A DNA stretch of 64,000 nt from Bradyrhizobium manausense (GTDB taxonomy: Bacteria; Pseudomonadota; Alphaproteobacteria; Rhizobiales; Xanthobacteraceae), in NCBI RefSeq assembly GCF_018131105.1, contig NZ_JAFCJI010000003.1, positions 186,001-250,000 on the forward strand. The letters run 5' to 3'. A program made the position numbers and the translations under genes. Under the pieces are notes generated by a model. That model worked only from the letters and a program-made list of their open reading frames with translations. It ran no database searches and was not told the origin of the DNA. Below are positions 1 through 8,658 of this stretch, in pieces. The first letter of the stretch is position 1, and every line of letters begins with the position of its first letter.

Positions 1-759
1 GCCGAACAGGAACACCGAGACGCGCTTGCGCGCATCGCCGATGGCATGCAGGAAGTGCAGGAACAGGCGGGTGTATTCGCTCATCGAGCCGGAGATATCG
101 AGCAGCGCCACGATCGGGGCCGGCTTCTCGATCCGACCGAGGCGGTGAATGTCGATGATGTCGCCGCCGGTGCGCAAGGACGCACGCAGCGTGCGGCGCA
201 TGTCGAGCCGCAGGCCGCGCGGATCGGGCTGATGCCGGCGCGTCAGAAGCTCGGCTTGCGGCAGGTGCATCTTCTCGATGGCCCGGAGCGCTTCCGTGAT
301 TTCGGCCGCGCTCATCTGCGCAAAGTCCTTCTTCTGAAGGATTTCCTTGTCGGAGACCGACAGGCGCAGATCCTGCTCCTGGTGCTGCGGCGTCTCGGTC
401 ATGTGCGGCTGCGACATCGCCTCCTGCACGCGGCGCGCGCCGGCCTGCGGCTTCTTCTTGGCCTGCTCCGGCAGCGGCACCGAATCGAGCATGTGCTTCC
501 ATTCCTCCGAGGCACGGAAGAACAGGTTGAAGGCCTGCTTGAAGATCAGCGCATGCTCGTGGCGCATGACGAAGATCGACTCCAGCGTGGTGAAGACGTC
601 GGCGCGGTTGCCGATGTCGATCACCTGCAACGCGCCCATGGCATCGATCACCGCGCCCGGCCCGACCGGCATGCCCGCAGAGCGCAGCGCGCGGGCAAAG
701 CCGACGATGTTGTCGGCAAACTGCTCGGTCTGCTCAGGGGCAAGGTGGTTGATGGCCAT
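1..759 (-). CDS. CoxE-like von Willebrand factor A protein, 3' end cut by window edge
   Basis: The first 253 residues of a VWA-domain protein are visible and the reading frame runs off the window. The N-terminal ~190 residues are the helical region typical of CoxE proteins. The metal-ion-dependent adhesion motif DISGSMS lies close to the cut edge, so only the start of the VWA domain is present. In Oligotropha-type cox clusters CoxE works with the CoxD AAA ATPase in maturation of the Mo/Cu site of CO dehydrogenase. The next gene upstream on this strand is a MoxR/CoxD ATPase, which supports the assignment. The start ATG at 759 begins MAINHLAPEQ. A palindromic repeat separates it from moxR. Confidence 0.8.
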   Translation of the reverse strand, partial: MAINHLAPEQTEQFADNIVGFARALRSAGMPVGPGAVIDAMGALQVIDIGNRADVFTTLESIFVMRHEHALIFKQAFNLFFRASEEWKHMLDSVPLPEQAKKKPQAGARRVQEAMSQPHMTETPQHQEQDLRLSVSDKEILQKKDFAQMSAAEITEALRAIEKMHLPQAELLTRRHQPDPRGLRLDMRRTLRASLRTGGDIIDIHRLGRIEKPAPIVALLDISGSMSEYTRLFLHFLHAIGDARKRVSVFLFG

Positions 760-778
760 GGTCTCGTATCCATCCCCT

Positions 779-882
779 CGTCATTCCGGGGCACGCGAAG
801 CGTGAGCCCGGAATGCATTTTTCCGCAATCCCTGCCGCCTGATGGATTCCGGGCTCGCGCTCACGCGCGCCCCGGAATGACG
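779..882. repeat. Imperfect intergenic palindrome, family A (CGTCATTCCGGGG arms)
   Basis: The outer arms CGTCATTCCGGGG and CCCCGGAATGACG are exact reverse complements, and the interior (GAATGC, GGATTCCGGGCTC) carries further degenerate pairing. It fills the gap between the coxE-like and moxR-like genes. I recognise this as a dispersed extragenic palindrome common in Bradyrhizobium genomes. That last point is recollection, not a search. Confidence 0.8.
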
Positions 883-884
883 AA

Positions 885-1790
<906 letters not shown>

Positions 1791-1852
1791 GAAAGAGCCA
1801 GTCTCGCTACGCCCCTATGAGGGACAACGTTTGGCCGAGGCGTGAGGTTCAC

Positions 1853-2659
1853 TCACTCCTTGGCGTTGGCGGCGTCGAGGGCACGCCGCGTCAGCACGCC
1901 GATGAGATGGGCACGGTATTCGGCGCTGCCGTGGATGTCGCTGTTCAGCCCGTCCGCCGGCACCTCGATGCCATCGAGCACCTTGGACGAGAACCGCTTC
2001 TTCAGCGCTTCCTCAAAGGCCTCGACACGGAACACGCCGTTCGAGCCGGCGCCGGTGACGGCGACCCGCACGTCCGAGGGACGCCGCGCCACGAACACGC
2101 CCACCAGCGCGTAACGCGAAGCCTGGTTGCGGAACTTGATATAGGCGGCCTTCTTCGGCAGCGGGAACATCACCTTGGTGATGATCTCGTCGGCTTCCAG
2201 CGCGGTCGAGAACAGGCCCTGGAAATACTCCTCGGCCTTGAGGCGGCGCTTGTTGGTGACGATGGTCGCACCGAGTGCGAGCACGGCGGCCGGGTAATCC
2301 GCGGTCGGATCGTTGTTGGCGAGCGAGCCGCCGATCGTGCCCTTGTGGCGTACGGCGGGATCACCGATCTGGCCGGCGAGATCGGCCAGTGCCGGGATCG
2401 CCTCGCCGACGATCGCGGAGGTCGCGACCTCCGCATGCCTCGCGGTGGCGCCGATCACCAGCGAACGGCCCTTCATCTCGATCGTGTTCAGCCCCTCGAT
2501 ATGAGAAAGGTCGACCAGATGCGGGGGGCTCGCGAGCCGCTGCTTCATGACCGGAATGAGCGTGTGACCGCCGGCGATCACCTTGGCGTCTTCGTTCTTC
2601 ACCAGGAGATTGGCGGCCTGCCGGACGGTCCCGGGGCGGTGGTATTTGAATTCGTACAT
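1853..2659 (-). CDS. coxM: Molybdenum hydroxylase FAD-binding subunit (CoxM-like)
   Basis: A 268-residue medium subunit of the xanthine dehydrogenase/CO dehydrogenase family. It begins MYEFKYHRPGT, as CoxM proteins do. The FAD motifs AGGHTLIPVMK (residues ~31-41) and TIGGSLANNDPTADYPA (~110-126) match the two flavin-contact loops of the family. It would carry electrons from the 2Fe-2S subunit to an acceptor. It starts 30 bp after coxS. The expected large molybdopterin subunit is not in this stretch, so the substrate (CO, an aromatic aldehyde, or other) cannot be decided here. Confidence 0.9.
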   Translation of the reverse strand: MYEFKYHRPGTVRQAANLLVKNEDAKVIAGGHTLIPVMKQRLASPPHLVDLSHIEGLNTIEMKGRSLVIGATARHAEVATSAIVGEAIPALADLAGQIGDPAVRHKGTIGGSLANNDPTADYPAAVLALGATIVTNKRRLKAEEYFQGLFSTALEADEIITKVMFPLPKKAAYIKFRNQASRYALVGVFVARRPSDVRVAVTGAGSNGVFRVEAFEEALKKRFSSKVLDGIEVPADGLNSDIHGSAEYRAHLIGVLTRRALDAANAKE

Positions 2660-2689
2660 GGGGGTGTCCTGATCGCGGAGGGCGCGCGG

Positions 2690-3175
2690 TTACGCGAGAT
2701 CGGATTTCGACATCGCCTTCGCGCCGGCGGCGATCGAGGCGACGATGTTCTGGTAGCCGGTGCAGCGGCAAAGATTGCCTTCCAGCTCTTCGCGGATGGT
2801 GTGGTCGTCGAGCTCATGGCCCTTGCGATGCACGATGTCGATCGCGGTCATGATCATTCCGGGCGTGCAGAAGCCGCACTGAAGGCCATGATGCTCACGG
2901 AAGGCTTCCTGCATCGGATGCAGCGGCGCGCCATCGGCCGCCAGTCCCTCGATGGTCTTGACCTCGTGGCCGTCGGCCATCACGGCAAGCGTGGTGCAGG
3001 ATTTCACGGCCTTGCCGTCGAGATGCACGACGCAGGCGCCGCACTGCGAGGTGTCGCAGCCCACATGGGTGCCGGTCAGCCGCAGATTCTCGCGCAGAAA
3101 CTGCACCAGAAGCGTGCGCGGGTCGACATTGCCGGTAACAGGATTGCCGTTCACGATGAGGGAGATTTTTGCCAT
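2690..3175 (-). CDS. coxS: Molybdenum hydroxylase [2Fe-2S] subunit (CoxS-like)
   Basis: A 161-residue small subunit with two iron-sulfur domains. The plant-ferredoxin-like cluster motif (CDTSQCGACVVHLDG, then C at SCTTLA) lies near residues 42-62. The alpha-helical second cluster (CGFCTPGMIM and CRCTGYQNIV) lies around residues 100-140. The ATG at 3175 (MAKISLIV) is preferred over an in-frame GTG two codons upstream because AGAGAG lies just before it. It sits between coxG and coxM, so a complete electron-transfer half of a molybdenum hydroxylase is present. Confidence 0.92.
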   Translation of the reverse strand: MAKISLIVNGNPVTGNVDPRTLLVQFLRENLRLTGTHVGCDTSQCGACVVHLDGKAVKSCTTLAVMADGHEVKTIEGLAADGAPLHPMQEAFREHHGLQCGFCTPGMIMTAIDIVHRKGHELDDHTIREELEGNLCRCTGYQNIVASIAAGAKAMSKSDLA

Positions 3176-3313
3176 AAGCACTCTCTATCAGCGCCCCGAC
3201 GGGTCCCGTCGAAGCGGTTCTTTTTTATAATTATTCCAGCCCATCATATGGGCCATTATGGCCGGGGGCAACATCGCCCCAAGCGCAAGGTGCCATGACG
3301 AAAGTGAGGGCGT

Positions 3314-3760
3314 TCAGCCCTGTACCGCCTTGGCGAAATTCGCGAAAAACTCGTCGGCCAGCTTCTTGGCGGTGCCGGCGATGAGGCGCTGTCCGAGCTG
3401 TGCCAACTTGCCGCCGATCTGCGCCTCGACGTCATAGGAGAGTAGCGTGCCGCCATCCTTGTCGGCGAGCTTCACCGCAGCGCCGCCCTTGGCGAAGCCG
3501 GCAACGCCGCCCTCGCCCTCGCCCGATATCTTGTAGCCGTTCGGCGGGTCGAGATCGCTGAGCATCACCTTGCCCTTGAAGCGCGCGGAGACCGGGCCGA
3601 CCTTCATTTTTGCGGTGGCGCGAAAACCGCCGTCGTCGGTCTTTTCCAGCTCTTCGCAGCCGGGAATGCAGGCCTTCAGGACCGCGGGATCGTTGAGTTT
3701 TTCCCACACGGCCTCACGCGGCGCCGCAAGCTGGACTTCGCCGTTCATTGTCATGGCCAT
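3314..3760 (-). CDS. coxG: CoxG-like carbon monoxide dehydrogenase subunit G, SRPBCC fold
   Basis: A 148-residue protein of the CoxG/SRPBCC (START-like) family. Family hallmarks are the N-terminal MNGEVQLAAPREAVWEKLNDPAVLKACIPGC-type strand-helix entry (residues ~5-35) and the C-terminal amphipathic helix ending KLADEFFANFAKAV. In Oligotropha CoxG recruits CO dehydrogenase to the membrane. GGGAGG lies 8 bp before the ATG at 3760. It is probably the first gene of the coxG-S-M-D-E run, with ~135 bp separating it from coxS. Confidence 0.87.
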   Translation of the reverse strand: MAMTMNGEVQLAAPREAVWEKLNDPAVLKACIPGCEELEKTDDGGFRATAKMKVGPVSARFKGKVMLSDLDPPNGYKISGEGEGGVAGFAKGGAAVKLADKDGGTLLSYDVEAQIGGKLAQLGQRLIAGTAKKLADEFFANFAKAVQG

Positions 3761-3933
3761 GGGGCGCCTCCCGGGATCTCATTCAGAATAATATTGCTCA
3801 AGTAACGCACGGAGGCCGCAAAGGAAAGAGCAGCCGCCGGTCACGTGCAATGCATATTCGCACCTGCAAAATCCCTTGTTCGGCCCGCGTGGGATTGGCA
3901 CAGCCGGGGCAAGGTGATTAGGTCCCGCGCAAC

Positions 3934-5289
3934 ATGAGCACAGCCCTCTCCCCCCTGCTTGCGCCGATGCTGTCGAGCGCGGCCATGCGCGCCGCCTGCG
4001 ACGACCGGTCCACCCTGCAAAACATGCTCGATTTCGAGGCAGCCCTGGCCCGGGCCGAGGCCGCCACGGGTGTGATTCCCGGATCCGCGGTGAGCCCGAT
4101 CGAAGCGGCCTGCAAGGCCGATTCCTTCGACACGGCTGCTCTTGCCGGGGCCGCGACCCGATCGGGCAATCTTGCGATTCCCCTGGTCAAGATGCTGACG
4201 GCCAATGTCGGCAAGGCCGATAGCGAGGCCGCGCGCTACGTGCATTGGGGCGCGACCAGCCAGGATGTCATCGACACAGCGACCATGCTCACGCTTCGCG
4301 CCGGCATCGATGCGCTGGACGCCGACCTCAGCCGCGCCATCAAGGGTTTTGCTGCGCTCGCCCGTGCCCATCGCAACACGGCGATGGTGGCGCGGACCTG
4401 GCTTCAGCACGCGTTGCCGATGCCGTTCGGATTGAAGGCCGCAGAATATGCCGCGAGCCTCGCGCGCAGCCGCTGCCGCCTGCGGCGGCTCCGCCGCGAG
4501 GGCCTCGCATTGCAATTCGGCGGCGCCGCCGGCACGCTCGCAGCCCTCGGCGACAACGGCCTCGCGGTCGCCGAGCGGCTGGCGCAGGAGCTGAGCCTGC
4601 CGCTGCCTGAGGCGCCCTGGCACACCCATCGCGACCGCATCGCGGAGGCCGCTTCAAGCTTTGCGATTCTCGCTGGCAGTTGCGGCAAGGTCGCGCGCGA
4701 CGTCTCGCTGATGATGCAGACCGATGTCGGCGAAGCCTTCGAGCCCGCCGGCGAAGGCCGCGGCGGCTCGTCGACCATGCCGCACAAGCGCAACCCGGTC
4801 GCGGCCGCAAGCGCACTCGGCTGCGCGACCATGGCTCCGCAGCTCGCGGCGACGATTTTGGCAGCCCAGGTGCAGGATCACGAACGCAGCGCCGGCCCCT
4901 GGCATGCGGAGTGGCCGACACTGCCCCAATTGATGCTGGTCACGTCAGGCGCACTTGCTGCCATCGTCGACATCGCCGAGGGCCTCGACGTCGATGCCGC
5001 GCGTATGCGCAGCAATCTCGATGCGACGCATGGGTTGATCATGGCGGAAGCCGTCACCTTCGCGCTGGCCGGCAAGATCGGCAAGAGCGACGCGCATCAT
5101 CTGATGGAGGCCGCGAGCAAGCGCGCGGTTGCCGAGAAGAAACATCTGCGCGAAATTCTTGCCGCCGATTCGCAGGTCACTGCGCATCTGACGCCTGAGA
5201 AAATAGCGGCACTATTCGAGCCGATGGCCTATCAGGGGGCGTCGCAGGCCATGATTGATCGGCTGCTCGACAGCCTCGACCGCGAATAG
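3934..5289 (+). CDS. pcaB: 3-carboxy-cis,cis-muconate cycloisomerase
   Basis: A 451-residue member of the fumarase/aspartase superfamily. The signature loop GSSTMPHKRNPV is at about residues 277-288, and HWGATSQDVIDTATML (~105-120) is the second conserved region. PcaB converts beta-carboxymuconate to gamma-carboxymuconolactone in the protocatechuate branch of the beta-ketoadipate pathway. Adjacent pcaD and pcaC separate it from purB-type lyases, and purB itself lies elsewhere in this window. It is divergent from coxG across 173 bp. The ring-cleaving pcaHG genes are not in the window. Confidence 0.93.
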   Translation: MSTALSPLLAPMLSSAAMRAACDDRSTLQNMLDFEAALARAEAATGVIPGSAVSPIEAACKADSFDTAALAGAATRSGNLAIPLVKMLTANVGKADSEAARYVHWGATSQDVIDTATMLTLRAGIDALDADLSRAIKGFAALARAHRNTAMVARTWLQHALPMPFGLKAAEYAASLARSRCRLRRLRREGLALQFGGAAGTLAALGDNGLAVAERLAQELSLPLPEAPWHTHRDRIAEAASSFAILAGSCGKVARDVSLMMQTDVGEAFEPAGEGRGGSSTMPHKRNPVAAASALGCATMAPQLAATILAAQVQDHERSAGPWHAEWPTLPQLMLVTSGALAAIVDIAEGLDVDAARMRSNLDATHGLIMAEAVTFALAGKIGKSDAHHLMEAASKRAVAEKKHLREILAADSQVTAHLTPEKIAALFEPMAYQGASQAMIDRLLDSLDRE

Positions 5290-5304
5290 ATACGGAGACG
5301 CCGC

Positions 5305-6087
5305 ATGCCCATGATCGATGCCGACGGTTGCCTGATCAACGTCTCCGTCGAGGGCCGCGACGGCGGGCCGACGCTGATGCTCTCCAACTCGCTCGGCTGC
5401 ACGCTGCAGATGTGGGAGCCGCAGATGAAGGCGCTGACGCAGGTGTTCCGCGTCATCCGCTACGACCGCCGCGGCCACGGCAAGTCCAACGTCGCGCCCG
5501 CCCCCTATACGATGGAGCGCTTCGGCCGCGACGTGCTGGCGATCCTCGACGACCTCAACATCGAGAAGGTGCATTGGTGCGGCCTGTCGATGGGCGGCAT
5601 GGTCGGGCAATGGCTGGGCGCGAATGCGCCTGAAAGGTTCGGCAAGCTCATCCTCGCCAACACGTCCTGCTACTATGCCGAGCCGACCAAATGGCTGGAG
5701 CGGATCGACGCCGTCAAGAAGGGTGGCATCGCAGCAGTCGCCGACGGCGTGATCGCAGGTTGGCTGACGCAGGATTTCCGCGAGCGCGAGCCCGACATCA
5801 CCGCCAGGATGAAGGCGATGCTGGTCGCGACCCCTGTCGAGGGATATCTCGCCTGCTGCGAGGCACTGTCGACGCTCGACCAGCGCGCGCTGCTGCCCAA
5901 GATCAAGAGCCCGACACTGGTGATCGCCGGCCGCCACGATATGGCGACGCCGATCTCGGCGGGCGAATTGATCCGCTCGAACATTCCCGGCGCCAGCATG
6001 ACCATCATCGACGCCGCCCACATTTCCAATGTCGAGCAGCCGCACGCGTTCACCGATGCGGTGGTGGGATTCTTGACGCAACGCTGA
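5305..6087 (+). CDS. pcaD: 3-oxoadipate enol-lactonase
   Basis: A 260-residue alpha/beta hydrolase. The nucleophile elbow is GLSMGGMVG (Ser near residue 95), the oxyanion region is SNSLGCTLQMW, and catalytic Asp and His lie in AGRHDMATP and DAAHISNVEQP. PcaD hydrolyses beta-ketoadipate enol-lactone to beta-ketoadipate. It begins 15 bp after pcaB, so the two are almost certainly co-transcribed. The ATG at 5305 has GGAGACGC upstream. Confidence 0.93.
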   Translation: MPMIDADGCLINVSVEGRDGGPTLMLSNSLGCTLQMWEPQMKALTQVFRVIRYDRRGHGKSNVAPAPYTMERFGRDVLAILDDLNIEKVHWCGLSMGGMVGQWLGANAPERFGKLILANTSCYYAEPTKWLERIDAVKKGGIAAVADGVIAGWLTQDFREREPDITARMKAMLVATPVEGYLACCEALSTLDQRALLPKIKSPTLVIAGRHDMATPISAGELIRSNIPGASMTIIDAAHISNVEQPHAFTDAVVGFLTQR

Positions 6088-6095
6088 CAACAGCC

Positions 6096-6180
6096 GTCAT
6101 TGCGAGGAGCGTAGCGACGAAGCAATCCAGACCGGCTCCGCGGACACATTTCTGGATTGCCTCGCGACGCTCGCAATGAC
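6096..6180. repeat. Imperfect palindrome, family B (GTCATTGCGAG arms), inside the pca operon
   Basis: The left arm GTCATTGCGAGGAGCGTAGC and the right arm GCGACGCTCGCAATGAC pair with small bulges. The inner segments AAGCAATCCAGA and TCTGGATTGCCT also pair. It occupies the pcaD-pcaC gap. A copy is at 49589-49666 and a disrupted copy at 34408-34541. Confidence 0.85.
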
Positions 6181-6197
6181 GGAAAGGAGGAAAGACC

Positions 6198-6590
6198 ATG
6201 GACGACCAGAAGCGCCGCGATGCCGGCATGAACGTGCGCCGAAAAGTGCTGGGCAATGCCTGGGTCGACAAGTCGATCGCCAACCGCAACGCGTTCAACA
6301 CCGACTTTCAGGACATGATCACGCGCTATGCCTGGGGCGAGATCTGGACGCGGCCGCATTTCGACGAGCGGACGCGGCGGGTGCTTGTCATCGGCACCAT
6401 GGTTGCGCTTGGGCAATGGGATGAATTCCGCCTGCACGTGCGCGCGGCGCTGGCCGAAGGCGGTTTCACCCCCGACGACATCAAGGAAATCCTGTTGCAG
6501 CAGGCGATCTATTGCGGCGTTCCCGCGGCGAACCACGCCGTCAAGGAAGCCTCAGCGATTGTGCAGGAACTCGGCCTTATCAAAGGCTAG
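6198..6590 (+). CDS. pcaC: 4-carboxymuconolactone decarboxylase
   Basis: A 130-residue CMD-family (AhpD-like) protein. PcaC decarboxylates gamma-carboxymuconolactone to the enol-lactone that is the substrate of pcaD. The stretch TRRVLVIGTMVALGQWDEFRLH and the C-terminal IYCGVPAANHA contain the conserved active-site Glu, His and Cys region. AAAGGAGG sits about 7 bp before the ATG at 6198. Its last 39 bp overlap the 3' end of a convergent membrane-protein gene. A stem-loop repeat separates it from pcaD, so it may be expressed at a different level from pcaBD. Confidence 0.93.
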   Translation: MDDQKRRDAGMNVRRKVLGNAWVDKSIANRNAFNTDFQDMITRYAWGEIWTRPHFDERTRRVLVIGTMVALGQWDEFRLHVRAALAEGGFTPDDIKEILLQQAIYCGVPAANHAVKEASAIVQELGLIKG

Positions 6591-7082
6591 CGGCGCGGTC
6601 TCCGCGACGTCGACGGTCTTCGGCGCGGGCGCCGGCCGTTCGATCACCAGGACGATCGCGGCGCTGAGCAGCATCAGAAGTTCGGTCGCGTGCAGCCGAA
6701 GCGCAGCCATCTCGCCGACCTTGGAGGCCATCACCATGCTCGCGAACGAGATCAGGCTGCCGATCGCGAGCGCAATGCCGAGCGCCTCGTCGCTGGCGCC
6801 GCTCTTGCGGGTGCGCGGAATGGCGAGCAGCGCGAGATAGATCGCAAAGAACGCCACCACCGTCAGCCGGCCGAGCGCCAGCAGCCAGGCCGCGCGCACC
6901 GTGCTCATGCCGGACATCTGGAGGTGATCGCTGAGAAACAGCGCCACCGCGACACTCGGCCGCTCATAGAGGCCGTGCACAGGCGCCATGAAGATGCTGA
7001 AGGCGACCAGCGTCCAGGCCGGGATGAAATAGGCCGCCAGCAATGCGCCGTTGATCGAGCCGATCCGCCAATTCCTGAACAT
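6552..7082 (-). CDS. Hypothetical four-TM membrane protein
   Basis: A 176-residue protein that I do not recognise. Four hydrophobic segments are visible at about residues 11-33, 62-86, 101-120 and 130-146, followed by a 30-residue polar tail rich in Ala, Glu and Asp. A glycine-bearing start (RIGSINGALLAAYFIPAWT) and GDP-free loops give no enzyme motif. It is convergent with pcaC and overlaps its 3' end by 39 bp. Codon usage is similar to its neighbours. Function unknown. Confidence 0.6.
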   Translation of the reverse strand: MFRNWRIGSINGALLAAYFIPAWTLVAFSIFMAPVHGLYERPSVAVALFLSDHLQMSGMSTVRAAWLLALGRLTVVAFFAIYLALLAIPRTRKSGASDEALGIALAIGSLISFASMVMASKVGEMAALRLHATELLMLLSAAIVLVIERPAPAPKTVDVAETAPLAFDKAEFLHNR

Positions 7083-7206
7083 GCCGCTTCCCGCTTCGTG
7101 TAGGCGCCTTCGGGGGAAGGCTTTGCGGGGAGCTAACTCGCATCGGACTGTGGCGGCAATTTAAACCCCTTGTTTACCTTAATTCGCCCGGACGGCTTAT
7201 CCAACG

Positions 7207-7238
7207 AAAAAAGGGGTCCCGCCTTTCGGCGGGACCCC
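7207..7238 (-). terminator. Strong Rho-independent terminator
   Basis: On the minus strand an 11-bp perfect GC-rich stem (GGGGTCCCGCC / GGCGGGACCCC) with a GAAA tetraloop is followed by six T residues. It lies 21 bp downstream of the small Gln/Gly-rich gene ending at 7260, which argues that this gene is really transcribed. Confidence 0.93.
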
Positions 7239-7259
7239 TTCTCGCTACTCCCTGGACCC

Positions 7260-7439
7260 TTAATCCAATTTGTTGTCCTGCTGACCGCCCTGCTGCTGGC
7301 CTGGCTTGTCGCCCTGGCGCATCGGGTCATGTTGCTGCTGCTGGCCGGGGCTCTGCCCGCCGCCCTGCTGCTGCCCTGGCCGCTGCTGGCCGCCGCTCTG
7401 GCCCTGCTGACCCGGCTTCTGACTCTGCTGCTTCGTCAT
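7260..7439 (-). CDS. Small Gln/Gly-rich low-complexity protein, 59 aa
   Basis: A 59-codon frame encodes a protein made almost entirely of Gln, Gly, Pro, Ser and Lys, with repeats of the type PGQQQGG and GQQ. It begins MTKQQSQKPG and ends QDNKLD. It has no hydrophobic core, no Cys and no aromatic residue, so it is predicted to be disordered. GGGAG is 9 bp before the ATG at 7439 and a strong terminator follows the stop. It resembles small proline/glutamine-rich proteins seen across rhizobia, but no function can be assigned. It is shorter than the usual gene-calling threshold. Confidence 0.68.
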   Translation of the reverse strand: MTKQQSQKPGQQGQSGGQQRPGQQQGGGQSPGQQQQHDPMRQGDKPGQQQGGQQDNKLD

Positions 7440-7727
7440 TGGGGGAAACTCCCTTGTTGGACGTCAGTGAGAGACAACAGCCGACAACTGATTTGGTTGC
7501 CCTGCGGAACCCGGTTCCTCGCAGTTGCGGGAACTGGGAGATGACAGCCGTCGCCGAAATGACCTCTGTACAAGCCTTTATGCCGAGACATCGCCAGTTG
7601 CAGCCGCCAGTTCCCTGCTGTTACAAAACGGGAAGAACGCTCAAGGGCTGCCGGGGCCCGAGAAGAAACGTAGGCACTCTCTCGAAGACCTCCCTTTCAG
7701 TCGCGTCAGGTTTGGGTACGGCAGCGC

Positions 7728-8645
7728 ATGGATTATTTCGCCCAGCAGCTCATCAACGGCCTCGTGCTCGGCTCCATCTACGGCCTGATCGCGATCGGCT
7801 ACACGATGGTCTACGGCATCGTCGGCATGATCAATTTCGCCCATGGCGACATCTTCATGATCGGCGGCTTCATTGCCCTGATCACCTTCCTGATTTTGGT
7901 TTCGCTCGGGCTCACCGCGATCCCGGTGATCCTGCTGGTCGTGCTGCTGGTCTCGATGGCGATCACCGCGCTCTACGGCTGGACCATCGAACGCATCGCC
8001 TACCGCCCGCTGCGCCATTCCTTCCGCCTCGCGCCGATGCTGTCGGCGATCGGCATGTCCTTCGTGCTGACCAACTACTCGCAGGTGGCCCAAGGCGCGC
8101 GCGTCAAGCCGATCCCGCCGTTCATACCCGGCGGCCACACTCTGCATGAAAGCCCGGACGGCTTCGTCATCCAGCTCTCCAACATCCAGATCATGGTGGT
8201 CCTCACCACCATCGTACTGCTCGGGATCTTCACCTGGCTGGTCTCGCGGACCAGACTCGGACGCGACATGCGCGCCTGCGAGCAGGACCAGACCATGGCC
8301 GCGCTGCTCGGCGTCGACGTCGACCGCACGATCTCCATGACCTTCGTGATCGGTGCTGCGCTCGCCGCGGTCGCAGGCTTGATGTACCTGCTCTATTACG
8401 GACTGGTCGATTTCTTCATGGGCTTCGTCGCGGGCATCAAGGCCTTCACTGCCGCCGTGCTCGGCGGCATCGGGTCGCTGCCGGGCGCCATGCTCGGCGG
8501 CCTCGCGATCGGCCTAATCGAGACGTTCTGGTCGGCCTATTTCTCGGTCGAGTACAAGGACGTCGCCGCGTTCTCGATCCTGATCGTGGTGCTGATCTTC
8601 ATGCCGACCGGCCTGCTCGGCCGTCCCGAAGTCGAAAAAGTCTGA
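7728..8645 (+). CDS. livH: Branched-chain amino acid ABC transporter permease LivH
   Basis: A 305-residue inner-membrane permease. It opens with QQLINGLVLGSIYGLIAIGYTMVYGIVGMINFAHGD-like sequence (residues ~5-40), the classic LivH start, and has about eight membrane segments. The conserved EAA-like cytoplasmic loop RDMRACEQDQTMAALLGVDV is at about 180-200. It pairs with LivM to form the channel of a HAAT-type importer. The upstream 288 bp (7440-7727) hold no recognisable gene. Confidence 0.94.
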   Translation: MDYFAQQLINGLVLGSIYGLIAIGYTMVYGIVGMINFAHGDIFMIGGFIALITFLILVSLGLTAIPVILLVVLLVSMAITALYGWTIERIAYRPLRHSFRLAPMLSAIGMSFVLTNYSQVAQGARVKPIPPFIPGGHTLHESPDGFVIQLSNIQIMVVLTTIVLLGIFTWLVSRTRLGRDMRACEQDQTMAALLGVDVDRTISMTFVIGAALAAVAGLMYLLYYGLVDFFMGFVAGIKAFTAAVLGGIGSLPGAMLGGLAIGLIETFWSAYFSVEYKDVAAFSILIVVLIFMPTGLLGRPEVEKV

Positions 8646-8658
8646 CGGACAGCCCCGC

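Noticed and set aside
1817..3298. A 493-codon plus-strand frame opposite coxM and coxS
   Set aside because: Antisense shadow. The minus strand encodes FAD and 2Fe-2S subunits with full motifs.
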